A stretch of DNA of 64,000 bases from Bos javanicus (taxonomy: Eukaryota; Chordata; Mammalia; Artiodactyla; Bovidae): assembly GCF_032452875.1 (NCBI RefSeq), contig NC_083878.1:60431378-60495377 (forward strand), in the 5' to 3' direction. Shown one piece after another: positions 46,887 through 58,320 of this stretch. The translations under genes were made by a program, and so were the position numbers. The notes beneath the pieces were generated by a model that worked only from the letters and a program-made list of their open reading frames with translations, was not told the DNA's origin and searched no databases. Numbering within the stretch: the stretch's first letter is position 1; every line of letters starts with the position of its first letter.

Positions 46887-47793
46887 AAAATTTTTTAATT
46901 TATTTTAGTTGGAGGCTAATTACTTTACAATATTGTGGTTTTTGCCATATATTGACATGAATCAGCCATGGGTGTACATGTGTCCCCCATCCTGAACCCC
47001 CTTCCCACCTCCCTCCCCATCCCATCCCTCAGGGTCATCCCAGTGCACTGGCCCTGAGCACCCTGTCTCATGCATCGCACCTGGACTGGCGATTCATTTC
47101 ACATATGATATTATACATGTTTCAGTGCCATTCTCCCAAATCATCTCGCCTCGCCCTCTCTCACAGAGTCCAAAAAACTGTTCTATACATCTGTGTCTCT
47201 TTTGCTGTCTTGCATACAGGGTTATCGTTACCATCTTTCTAAATTCCATATATATGCATTAGTATACTGTATTGGTGTTTTTCTTTCTGGATTACTTCAC
47301 TCTGTATAATAGACTCCAGTTTCATCCACCTCATTAGAACTGATTCAAATGAATTCTTTTAATAGCTGAGAAATGTTCCATTGTGTATATGTACCACAGC
47401 TTTCTTATCCATTTGTCTGCCGATGGATATCTAGGTTGCTTCCATGTCCTAGCTGTTGTAAACAGTGCTGCGATGAACATTGGGGTACATGTGTCTCTTT
47501 CAATTCTGGTTTCCTCGGTGTATATGCCCAGCAGTGGGATTGCTAGGTTGTATGGGAGTTCTGTTTCCAGTTTTTTAAGGAATCTCCACACTGTTCTCCA
47601 TAGTGGCTGTACTAGTTTGCATTCCCACCAACAGTGTGAGAGTGTTCCCTTTTCTCCGCACCCTCTCCAGCATTTATTGTTTGTAGACTTTTTGATAGCA
47701 GCCATTCTGACCAGCCTGAGATGGTACCTCATTGTGGTTTTGATTTGCATTTCTCTGATAATGAGTGATGTTGAGCATCTTTTCATGTGTTTT
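46887..47793 (-). mobile_element. Bovine-type L1 3' end, antisense, young
   Basis: 5'-truncated bovine L1: 3' UTR (46887-47330) plus the end of ORF2. A 14-bp duplication with one mismatch (taac[t/c]taaccattt) lies at 46873-46886 and 47794-47807. Open coding and good preservation suggest a fairly recent insertion. Confidence 0.93.
47334..47786 (-). pseudogene. L1 ORF2 C-terminal fragment, open
   Basis: A 150-codon open frame matching the L1 ORF2 protein C-terminus. The zinc-knuckle-like CX3CX7HX4C motif (CWRGCGEKGTLSHCWWEC) is intact, followed by LVQPLWRTVWRFLKKLE. The endonuclease and RT domains are absent, so it is a dead 5'-truncated copy despite the open frame. Confidence 0.93.
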
Positions 47794-47839
47794 TAACCTA
47801 ACCATTTCCTTTTCATCCTTCTTGTCTTGGATGTTACTT

Positions 47840-48115
47840 GATTATGCAGATTTTTCCTTGACTTCCCTGTCTGGGTTACTGCCCTCTATCACATACCTTC
47901 CATAGCTCTTCCTTTTCCCTTGTTATAATACCTTATCCTAGTTGTAGTTGCTTGGTTAACTGTCTCACCAGACTTTAAGGGCCATGAAAGTAGGAATTAG
48001 CCTGTTCTTACTGTTTGTTGAATCACAGGTACTGATGATAGTACCAGGCATAGTGGTACCAAATATAAACTTGTTGCATTAATGAACAAATGAATAGTTG
48101 AATGTTATGAGAAGT
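47840..48115 (+). mobile_element. L2 LINE 3' end, sense
   Basis: ttccttgacttccctgtctg, agactttaagggccatgaaag, gtaccaggcatagtgg and the end aatgaacaaatgaatagttg follow the L2 3' end. Confidence 0.6.
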
Positions 48116-48857
48116 TAGGTGAGGACTTGCCTAACTCATTCCCAGTGTTTTAGTTATCTAAACTAGGAACTCTCCTCTAAAATCTTTGCACTACCTTATC
48201 TAAGTAGAGACTGATAGAACATTAAGGGTGAATGTGGAGTAAATTAACTGTTTTAAGGGAGGTCTTATATAATTTTACAGGTGGATGGTAATTTTTTTTT
48301 AATAACTACAGGTATACTTTTAGCCATTTGTTTCTAAATTTATTGTGCTGAGCTTTTGAGATATGTGTTTTATTCTTCTGCTGCTTTCTGATTGGGCTCT
48401 ATATAAATTTTTTCGTGGATATTCATGTCAGCGTAGTATTTTTGTCTGAGCATTCATGGGTTTGATTTATAAAAAAGGATTACAGATTTATAGGTTTTTA
48501 TCATAGAAACTACTTGAGTGCACATTGTGTGTGGGTAAAGCCTGAAGGATGGGAAATAACCCTTTAAACTGTGCTTTAAATAATGTGTTATTGTTTATGA
48601 TAGCTTTGTATCACTCATTGTGGCATTTAGGAATATTTGTTATATCATTTGTAAAGTGTTTTTGTTTCTCTAGGGGCCATGGGAACATCAAAACATTTTC
48701 CACAGGAAACCCATGATCCTTAAGGAGTAAAGATTTTTTCTTTGCCGTTTAATGGCCTTCCTACTGCTAACCTCCAGGTGTTCTTTTCACTTTCTGGCTT
48801 CCCTCTAATTTGGGAATAATTATATTATTTTTTTAAATAATTTATAATATAATTCCA
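48116..48857. other. Intron 2, no gene recognised
   Basis: AT-rich. No repeat or gene recognised. Confidence 0.5.
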
Positions 48858-48868
48858 ATTATATTATT

Positions 48869-49109
48869 CAGTTCAGTTCAGTCGCTCAGTCATGTCCAAC
48901 TCTTTGCAACTCCTTGGACTGCAGCACACCAGGCTTCCCTGTCCATCACCAACTCCCAGAGCTTACTCAAACTCATGTCCATTGAGTTGGTGATGCCATC
49001 CAACCATCTCATCATCTGTGGTCCCCTTCTCCTCCCGCCTTCCATCTTTCCCAGCATCAGGGTCTTTCCCAATGAGTCAGTTCTTCACATCATGTGGCCA
49101 AAGTATTGG
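48869..49109 (-). mobile_element. BovB LINE 3' end, antisense, with 11-bp TSD
   Basis: The last 241 nt of BovB in antisense. The perfect duplication attatattatt lies at 48858-48868 and 49110-49120. The target is an AT-rich stretch. Confidence 0.95.
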
Positions 49110-49185
49110 ATTATATTATTATATAATTGGATTATATTATTATTATTATATAATTATATTCCAATAATTATACTCCAAAATTTTT
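49110..49185. repeat. (ATT)n-rich AT repeat
   Basis: Repeated attatattatt and ataattggattatatt words with partial self-complementarity (attgga... / ...tccaat), possibly grown from the target-site duplication. Confidence 0.8.
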
Positions 49186-50834
49186 GCAAATTTTGGCAGC
49201 AGATTTGTAATCCATTTCTTTGTTCTTTTCCTTCATTGTGATTAACCAAGACTAGATTTTAATTCGCAGATTTTCTTGAATTTGTGACTTATATAACAAC
49301 TTGTAATATGTCCAGTTAGTTTTTGTAACATTTGGTTGAAGAGGGATGTCATTTTGAAGGTAGAGACATTTATCTTATTTCTGATGGCCTTCTAATCTAC
49401 TTTCTGGTTCATCTCTTGCTTTTGTTTTTCACTGATTTCATCCTACTTTGATGCTTTTAAGTGATTTCTATGTTGGCCTCATTTTTTAAAACTTACCAAT
49501 TTAAATTGTTAATTAGGCATAGAATTTATAAATGTGAAAGTAGCTGTTTGCTATAGTTTATTTGTATAGTGCCTTTCCTGTTTCTATAAGTGTCTTATTT
49601 GTCTTCTTGGCATCTTTACAAAGTAGATTTAATAGGACTATTAAACAGAATTATTTAATAGAATTATTCTTTTTTTTATATTCTTTTTCTCAAAGGGTGA
49701 ACCAGGCATTGTAGACTAGCAGTCAGTGTCAAAGAAAAGCAGAAAGAAGTAACAGAACAGGACTTTAGGGATCAGGGTTCTGCTCCTTCTCCTATCAAAG
49801 AAACAGTCTGGTGAGAATTGGCTTCTGCTCATTTGTGTATAGGATCTCCAAGGAATGGGCTTCCAACCATGTGAAGAATGACCTGTTTTCTTCCTGTATG
49901 AACAGTTAGAAGTCTTCTGTCACCATATTCACATTAATTTGATTGATGATACAGTCACTTGGGGATCTGAAATTCATAGTATTGTTTTTATGGAAGAAGA
50001 AAATGAGTCCTGGTTAAGTCATATAACTTCATTTTATTTCAGTGCTCCTTTAGCAGGTGCTAAATGTGTAGCTAAATCTGTTCTATATAGATATGCTATA
50101 CAGAATTTGACCTGGGTAAGGAGATAAGACAGGTGCTTATGTATGCAGTTCTGACCAGTAAAGTATATGATAATGTGATCTGAAAGACTGTGGACCAAAA
50201 TGCTAGACAACTTAAAGTCAAAAGAAAAGAGTTCATGAAAAGGTAACTTTTGAGTTGGATTCCAAAAAAAAATATAGGATTTATCCAGAGCCTCTTGGAT
50301 TTTAACAGAGCTGGGATTTGTTGTCCATTATGGTATTCATTATATCCTATAATTTTTTGCTGGAAAAATAAAATTAGTATAGAACTCACCATGAAACATT
50401 AATTGAAGAAGTTAAGCAAAGAGAAGAGCTTAGACCTACTACTTATTGGCTTGATCCTCCAAGCAGTTCATTTTCTTTGCACTGAGTCTTGACAACATGA
50501 TTCAAAGAATGTAGCAGATGCCAGTTTTGAGGAAAGAAGCTTGATGGATTCTTTTTTCTTTCTCTCTCCAATTCATGATTTACAAAGTCTTCATTTTTTC
50601 CAATGTTTACTTCTCTACGTAGCCATAGTACTAGAATAGGTAAGTAGGTGAACTAATACATGACTTACAAAGATAGGACTAGTCAAGTGATAATCTTGTG
50701 AAGCTAATAAAGTGTTTGGTCTTGCAGTATTATCTCTGAGTGCAGGTTAGAGGTGATTACTCCCACCACCACCCTGAACTCTGGAAATAAGCCAGAGTTT
50801 ATTGCTTGAGATAGACATTAAGAAACATTCATTC
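49186..50834. other. Intron 2, no gene recognised
   Basis: 1.6 kb with no recognised ruminant element or gene. Confidence 0.5.
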
Positions 50835-50843
50835 AGTCTTCAG

Positions 50844-52399
50844 TTCAGTTCAGTTCAGTCGCTCAGTCGTGCCTGACTCTTTGCGACCCCATGAACTGCA
50901 GCACCCCAGGCCTCCCTGTCCATCATCAACTACCAAAGTCCACCCAAACCCATGACCATTGAGTTGGTGATGCCATCCAGCCATCTCATCCTCTGTCGTC
51001 CCCTTCTCTTCCTGCCCTCAATCTTTCCCAGCACCAGGGTCTTTTCAAATGAGTCAGCTCTTCGAATCAGGTGGCCAAAGTATTGGAGTTTCAGCTTCAA
51101 CATCAGTCCTTCCAGTGAACAACCAGGACTGATCTCCTTTAGAATGGACTGGTTGGATCTCCTTGCAGTCCAAGGGACTCTCAAGAGTCTTCTCCAACAC
51201 CACACTTCAAAAGCATCAATTCTTCGGTGTTCAGCTTTCTTTATAGTCCAACTCTCACATCCATATGTGACTACTGGAAAAAACATAGCCTTGACTAGAC
51301 GGACCTTTGTTGGCAAAGTAATGTCTCTGCTTTTAAATATGCTGTCTAGGTTGGTCATAACTTTCCTTCCAAGGAGTAAGTGTCTTTTAATTTCATGGCT
51401 GCAGTCACCATCTGCAGTGATTTTGGAGCCCTAAAAAATAAAGTCAGCCACTGTTTCCACTGTTTGCACATCTATTTGCCATGAAGTGAAGGGACCAGAT
51501 GCCATGATCTTCGTTTTCTGAATGTTGAACTTTAAGCCGACTTTTTCACTCTCCTCTTTCACTTTAATCATCAAGAGGCTCTTTAGTTCTTCTTCACTTT
51601 CTGCCGTAAGGGTGGTGTCATCTGCATATATGAGGTTATTGGTATTTCTCCTGGCAGTCTTGATTCCAGCTTGTGCTTCATCCAGCTCAGCATTTCTCAT
51701 GATGTACTCTGCATATAAGTTAAATAAAGCAGGGTGACAATATATAGCCTCGATGTACTCCTTTTCCTATTTGGAACCAGTCTGTTGTTCCATGTGCAGT
51801 TCTAACTGTTGCTTCCTGACCTGCATACAGGTTTCTCAAGAGGCAGATCAGGTGGTCTAGTATTCCCATCCCTTTCAGAATTTTCCACAGTTTATTGTGA
51901 TCCACACAGTCAAAGGCTTTGGCATAGTCAATAAAGCAGAAATAGATGCTTTTCTGGAACTCTCTTGGTTTTTCGATGATCCAGCGGATGTTGGCAATTT
52001 GGTCTCTGGTTCCTCTGCCTTTTCTAAAACCAGCTTGAACATCTGGAAGTTCACGGTTCACATATTGCTGAAGTCTGGCTTGGAGAATTTTAAGCATTAC
52101 TTTACTAGCGTGTGAGATGAGTGCCATTGTGCAGTAGTTTGAGCATTCTTTGACATTGCGTTTCTTTGGGACTGGAATGAAAACTGACCTTTTCCAGTCC
52201 TGTGGCCACTGCTGAGTTTTCCAAATTTGCTGGTATATTGAGTGCAGCACTTTCCCAGCATCGTCTTTCAGGATTTGAAATAGCTCCACTGGAATTCCAT
52301 CACCTCCACTAGCTTTATTCGTAGTGATGCTTCTAAAGGCCCACTTGACTTCACATTTCAGGATGTCTGGCTCTAGATGAGGCTTACTGGACACCAAAA
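50844..52399 (-). mobile_element. BovB LINE, antisense, 1.5 kb
   Basis: From the antisense ACTGA tail to the RT N-terminal region. The minus-strand frame 51720-52439 (239 codons) keeps the RT fingers (ASGGDGIPVELFQ, RKGRGTRDQIANIRWI, CFIDYAKAFDCVDHNKLW). YADDT is read in 51431-51700. 50930-51358 carries the C-terminus. A 9-bp flank agtcttcag (50835-50843, 52400-52408) may be the duplication. Confidence 0.94.
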
Positions 52400-52408
52400 A
52401 GTCTTCAG

Positions 52409-52667
52409 GACAGTTAAAATATATAGTCACTACTCTCAAGTTCTTTATAATCTGGTTGGAAAGACAAAAATGAAAAACATAAGTTAAGGCTGTGTGTTGT
52501 TAGTACTTTTTAGTTCATAAGCAGTTTTTTTCACAGGTTCTGTTTTAGATTATCAGAATCACTATACCAACTGTCCAACTGACAGACTAGAAGCTACATG
52601 ATTTAAGTTGACTTAGATAAGAAACTAAGTTTCACCACTTACTTAAATTGCCACATTACTAAATACT
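52409..52667. other. Intron 2, no gene recognised
   Basis: Short single-copy-looking spacer. Confidence 0.5.
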
Positions 52668-52681
52668 GATAGTCTTGTGGG

Positions 52682-52952
52682 AAAAGAAAATGGCAACCCA
52701 CTCCAGTATTCTTGCCTGGAGAATCCCATGGACAGAGGAGCCTGATGGGCTGCTGTCCATAGGGTCACACAGAGTCGGACATGACTGAAGCAACTTAGTA
52801 TGCATGCATGCATTGGAGAAGAAAGTGGCAACCCATTCCAGTACTCTTGCCTGGAGAATCCTGGGGACAGAGGAGCCTGGTGGGCTGCCATCTATGGGGT
52901 CTCACAGAGTCAGACACAACTGAAGTGACTTAGCAGCAGCAGCAGCAGCAGC
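52682..52952 (+). mobile_element. BovA2 SINE dimer, sense, with (AGC)n tail
   Basis: Two BovA units joined by tatgcatgcatgcattggag, ending in seven AGC triplets. The duplication gata[g/a]tcttgt[g/a]gg lies at 52668-52681 and 52953-52966. Confidence 0.94.
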
Positions 52953-52966
52953 GATAATCTTGTAGG

Positions 52967-53534
52967 AATGAGAGAAACCATTGTCATCAGTAGATTTTAG
53001 GCAATTTACAAACACGCTCACATTATATAGTAAAGTTGGTTATGTGAGTGCATTTTTCTAGAAAGAGGGTCCTTAGTTTTTATCAGATTCCCCCCCTTTT
53101 CAATTGATATATAATTATCATTTCATCAGGTTTTGAAAGTGAGTCTGTGGCTCCAAAAAAAAGTTTAAAAACTACTTGTCTAGGTTATTTGGAGAATACT
53201 TAGAGAATGAGTCCTTAGCTGAATTCTGAACAATAAGCCAAGTGAAGAAATAGCAATCTGGACAGAAAAGTAACAGCACCTAAAATTTCTTCTATCATCT
53301 CTAGTAGGAGTGCCCTGAACTGCTATATCTTCAGCACAGATTCCTGGTGAAGTTTATTTACTTTCTTATGCTAATTTTCCTACTTCCCTTTGCTGTCACC
53401 CATGTTCTGTAATGTACAGGTAATTGGTTTGTATATCATGGTTACATCAAAGGTCTTAATAATTAATTTTTAGATCTGATTTAACTAGTAGTTTTTTTAG
53501 TTAAAATGGAGAGGAGAAATACATTTAAGAAATT
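52967..53534. other. Intron 2, no gene recognised
   Basis: No repeat or gene recognised. Confidence 0.5.
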
Positions 53535-53932
53535 ATCAGATCAGATCAGATCAGATCAGTCGCTCAGTCGTGTCTGACTCTTTGCAACCCCATGAATTGC
53601 AGCACGCCAGGCCTCCCTGTCCATCACCAGCTCCCAGAGTTCACTGAGACTCACATCCATCGAGTCAGTGATGCCATCCAGCCATCTCATCCTCTTTCAT
53701 CCCCTTCTCCTCTTGCCCCCAATCCCTCCTAGCATCAGAGTATTTTCCAGTGAGTCAACTCTTCGCATGAGGTAGCCAAAGTACTGGAGTTTCAGCTTTA
53801 GCATCATTCCTTCCAAAGAAATCCCAGGGCTGATCTCCTTCAGAATGGACTGGTTGGATCTCCTTGCAGTCCAAGGGACTCTCAAGAGTCTTCACCAACA
53901 CCACAGTTCAAAAGCATCAATTCTTTGGCGCT
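53535..53932 (-). mobile_element. BovB LINE 3' end, antisense, variant ATCAG tail
   Basis: About 400 nt of BovB. The tail is (ATCAG)n, that is TGATC repeats on its own strand, rather than the ACTGA repeat of the other copies. It otherwise matches the BovB C-terminal end and stops at ttctttggcgct. Confidence 0.92.
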
Positions 53933-54417
53933 ATACTGAAGGTGAAAAACAATAGTTTTCTGGGTACAGAATGATTGTGAATGTATAGATTGTCTACCCT
54001 TGTGATTGTGTGGCTGACTGGAAACTGGGTCTTTGCCTGGTCCAGGGAAAAATCAAAATTCAGAGGACAGTTTCTCTTGAATGAAGATCTCTTTCACACC
54101 ATTGTAAGGTTGAAAAATCATGAATTGAAACATTATTAACTCTGGAACCGTCTTATATCATTCACCACTAATGAAGGTTGTAAGGAAATTTTACAGGTTG
54201 TTAGAGAAAATTACCCTTTGCTCTATGCTTTTGATACAGCTTGTCTTATTATCTGCTTGCCTTAGTTAGGCTTGATTTGTCTTGTGAAGGCTTCTATTCT
54301 AGATTGACAAGTAATTAACTTATACACCGGACTTTTTGGTTATCATAAAAGTCTACTTTTTTAAGCCGTCTTAGGTCTCTCAAGTTTCAGTGAACTATTT
54401 ATTTCTTTAACTCAACT
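53933..54417. other. Intron 2, no gene recognised
   Basis: No repeat or gene recognised. Confidence 0.5.
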
Positions 54418-54427
54418 CATAATTTGT

Positions 54428-54474
54428 TCAGTTGCCAAGTCATGTCTGACTCTTTGTGACCCATGACTGCAGCA
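54428..54474 (-). mobile_element. 47-bp BovB/BovA micro-insertion
   Basis: Matches only the last about 45 nt of BovB/BovA in antisense (agtcatgtctgactctttgtg). It is flanked by the perfect 10-bp duplication cataatttgt (54418-54427, 54475-54484). Confidence 0.88.
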
Positions 54475-54655
54475 CATAATTTGTAGTGTAACCAATTTTT
54501 AAAAAAAAAATAGAGAATCATTATATAGAGCTGAAAGAACTTTTATTGCTATGCTAAAAAGTTTACCATATTTTCATATTGTATAACTGTCAATCTAAGT
54601 GATTTATAACAAACATTTTTCTGCTCATCTTTGATCTTTCAAATCTCTTGATAAT

Positions 54656-54772
54656 TTTTGTGTTTTTGGCCTCATGGCACATGGGATCTTAATTCTCCAA
54701 CCAGGGATTGAACCCAGGGCCATGGCAGTGAAAGCAATGTGTCCCAATCATTGCATCACCAGGGAATTCCTG
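54656..54772 (-). mobile_element. CHR-type SINE, antisense
   Basis: ggcctcatggcacatgggatc, aaccagggattgaaccc and catcaccagggaattcc are antisense CHR-type SINE. Confidence 0.88.
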
Positions 54773-54823
54773 ATGCCTTTTTAAAGTTGGCAGATTTATG
54801 AGAGTGATTATGTGATGTAAACC

Positions 54824-57712
54824 AAAAGAGTCCAAAATGTAGTACTTGGATGCAGTCTCAAAAACGACAGAATAATCTCTGTTCATTTCCAAGGCAGACC
54901 ATTTAATATTACGGTAATCCAAGTCTCTGCCCCTACCAGTAACGCTAAAGAAGCTGAAGTTGAACGGTTCTGTGAAGACCTACAAGACCTTTTAGAACGA
55001 ACACCCAGAAAAGATGTCCTTTTCATCATAGGGGACTGGAATGCAAAAGTAGGAAGTCAAGAAACACCTGGAGTAACAGGCAAATTTGGCCTTGGAGTAC
55101 GGAATGAAGCAGGGCAAAGGCTAATAGAGTTCTGCCAAGAGAACACACTGGTCATAGCAAACACCCTCTTCCAACAACACAAAAGAAGACTCTAACATGG
55201 ACATCACCAGATGGCCAACACCAAAATCAGATTGATTATATTCTTTGCAGCCAAAGATGGAGAAGCTCTATACAGTCAGCAAAAACAAGACTGGGAGCTG
55301 ACTGTGGCTCGGATCATGAACTCCTTGTTGCCAAATTCAGACTGAAATTGAAGAATGTAGGGAAAACCACTAGCACATTCAGGTATGACCTAAATCCCCT
55401 TACGATTATACAGTGAGAAATAGATTTAAGGGACTGATAGACATCTGATGGATCTAGATCTGATAGACTGCCTGATGAATTATGGATGAAGGTTCATGAC
55501 ATTGTACAGGAGATAGGGAGCAAGACCATCCCCAAGAAAAAGAAATTCAAAAAAGCAAAATGGCTGTCTGAGGAGGCCTTACAAATAGCTGTGAAAAGAA
55601 GAGAAGCAAAAAGCAAAGGAGAAAAGGAAAGATATATGCATTTGAATGCAGAATTCCAAAGAATAGCACGGAGAGAGAAGAAAGCCTTCCTCACTGATCA
55701 GTGCAAAGAAATAGAGGAAAATAATAGAATCGGAAAGACTAGAGATCTCTTCAAGAAAGCTTAAGATACCAAGGAAACGTTCATGCAAAGATGGGCTCAA
55801 TAAAGGACAGAAATGGTATGGAGCTAACAGAAGCAGAAGATATTAAGAAGAGGTGGCAAGAATACACAGAAGAACTGTAACAAAAAGATCTTCACAACCC
55901 AGATAATCCCGATGGTGTGGTCAGTCACCTAGAGCCAGACATCCTGGAATGTGAAGTCAAGTGGGCCTTAGGAAGCATCACTACAAATAAAGCTAGTGGA
56001 GGTGATGGAATTCCAGTTGAGTTATTTAAAATCGTAAAAGATGATGCTGTGAAAGTGGTACACTCAATATGCCAACAAATTTGGAAAACTCAGTAGCGTC
56101 CACATGACTGGAAAAGGTCAGTTTTCATTCCAATCCCAAAGAAAGACAATGCCAGACAATGCTCAAACTACTACACAATTGTACTCATCTCACATGCTAG
56201 CAAGAGAAGGCAGTGGCAACCCACTCCAGTACTCTTGCCTGGAAAATCCCATGGACAGAGGAGCCTGGTAGGCTGCAGTCCATGGGGTCGTGAAGAGTCG
56301 AACATGATTGAGCGACTTCACTTTCACTTTTCCCTTTCATGCTTTGGAGAAGGCAGTGGCAACCCACTCCAGTGTTCTTACCTGGAGAATCCCAGGGCCA
56401 GGGGAGCCTGGTGGGCTGCCGTCTATGGGGTCCTACAGAGTCGGACACAACTGAAGCGACTTAGCAGCAGCAGCAGCACATGCTAGCAAAGTAATGCTCA
56501 AAATTCTCCAAGCCAGGCTTCAGCAATACGTGAACTGTGAACTTCCAGATGTTCAAGCTGGTTTTAGAAAAGGGAGATGAACCAGAGATCAAATTGCCAA
56601 CATCTGCTGGATCATCAAAAAAGTAAGAGATTTCCAGAACAACATCTATTTCTGCTTGATTGACTATGCCAAAGCCTTTGACTGTGTGGATCACAATAAA
56701 CTGTGGAAAATTCTGAAAGAGATGGGACTACCAGACCACCTGACCTGCCTCCTGAGAAACCTGTATGCAGGTCAGGAAGCAACAGTTAGAACTGCACATG
56801 GAACAACAGACTGGTTCCAAATAGGAAAAGGAGTATGTCAAGGCTGTGTATTGTCACCCTGCTTATTTAACTTCTATGCAGAGTACATCATGAGAAACGC
56901 TGAGCTGGATGAAGCACAAGCTGGAATCAAGATTGCCAGGAGAAATATCAATAACCTCAGATATGCAGATGACACCATCCTTATGGCAGAAAGTGAAGAA
57001 CTAAAGAGCCTCTTGATGAAAGTGAAAGAGGAGTGTGAAAAACTTGGCTTAAATCTCAACATTCAGAAAACTAAGATCATGGCATCCAGTCCCATCACTT
57101 CATGGCAAATAGATAGGGAAACAGTGGCTGACTTTAATTTTTAGAGCTCCAAAATCACTGCAGATGGTGACTGCAGCCATGAAATTTAAAGACGCTTACT
57201 CCTTGGATGGAAAGTTATGACCAACCAAGACAGCATACTAAAAAGCACAGATATTACTTTGTCAACAAATGTTTGTCTAGTCAAGGCTATGGTTTTTCCA
57301 GTGGTCATGTATGGATGTGAGAGTTGGACTGTAAAGAAAGCTGAATGCCGAAGAATTGATGGTTTTGAACTGTGGTGTTGGAGAAGACTCTTGAGAGTCC
57401 CTTGGATACAAGGAGATCCAACCAATCCAGCCTAAAGGAGATCAGTCCTGGGTGTTCACTGGAAGGACTGATGCTGAAGCTGAAACTCCAATACTTTGGC
57501 CACCTGATGCAAACAGCTGAGTCATTTGAAAAGACCCTGATGCTGGGAAAGATTGAGGGCAGGAGAAGAAGGGGACGAAAGAGGATGAAGTGGTTGGATG
57601 GCATCACCGACTCAATGGATATGAGTTTGGGTAGACTCTGGGTGTTGTTGATGGACAGAGAGGCCTAGTGTGCTGCAGTCCATTGGGTCACAAAGAGTTG
57701 GACACGACTGAG
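54824..57712 (+). mobile_element. BovB LINE, sense, 5'-truncated in endonuclease
   Basis: About 2.6 kb of BovB after removing the BovA2 at 56204-56476. The endonuclease is partial but keeps GDWNAK (ggggactggaatgcaaaa near 55032). The linker is open at 55486-55764. The RT spans 56656-57144 with YADDT intact (DYAKAFDCVDHNKLWKIL at its start). The C-terminus is at 57217-57668. Frameshifts and in-frame stops inactivate it. It ends gactgagtgactcaactaaactg. Confidence 0.95.
56204..56476 (+). mobile_element. BovA2 SINE dimer nested in BovB, sense
   Basis: Two BovA units with a short (AGC)n tail, flanked by the perfect 13-bp duplication cacatgctagcaa (56191-56203, 56477-56489), which is itself BovB sequence. 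It inserted after the BovB. Confidence 0.96.
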
Positions 57713-58100
57713 TGACTCAACTAAACTGAAACCATTGGTTATTTAGCCCTGTTATGCTGTTGAGAGTGATTCTTTTATTGATTTTCTGAGATGTGACTTT
57801 TTGGAATGGATTTTTAAGTCTTCTATAGTTATATCACAATCGGTTCTTTTTGGGCCTCCCGGAATTGGTTGAAAGCAGTGCTGTAGATAGTCCAAAGGTT
57901 TTTAAAGCCATATGTTCATTGAAGCATGTAAATGATTCAGTAAGCTCATGTACTTTGTCATCAACATGATTAGGCTTCATAGCAAGGATCAGCGTCTGTG
58001 AATATGCCAAAGACTTAGCTGATCCACTCTACTGAGTTCACTCTTTAGAAGATTCTCATTTGTGCTACACAGGTAACCCTTCCAACCTCTTCATTATATT
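57713..58100. other. Intron 2, no gene recognised
   Basis: No repeat or gene recognised. Confidence 0.5.
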
Positions 58101-58320
58101 GTGCATGCTAAGTCACTTTAGTTCTGTCTGATTCTTTGAGACCCTATGGACTGTAGCCTACCAGGTTCCTCTGTCCATGGGAATTCTCCAGGGAAGAATA
58201 CTGGAGTGGGTTGCCATGCCCTCCTCTAGGAGATCTTCCTGACCCAGGGATCGAACCTGTCTCCTGCATCTCCTGCATTGGCAGGCGGGTCTTTACCACT
58301 AGTGCCACCTGGAAAGCCCT
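58101..58320 (-). mobile_element. Bov-tA SINE, antisense
   Basis: From gtgcatgctaagtcacttta to agtgccacctggaaagccct, with the tRNA-like head cagggatcgaacctg. Confidence 0.92.

Noticed and set aside
51720..52439. 239-codon minus-strand open frame as a gene
   Set aside because: It is the reverse transcriptase N-terminal region of a truncated antisense BovB.
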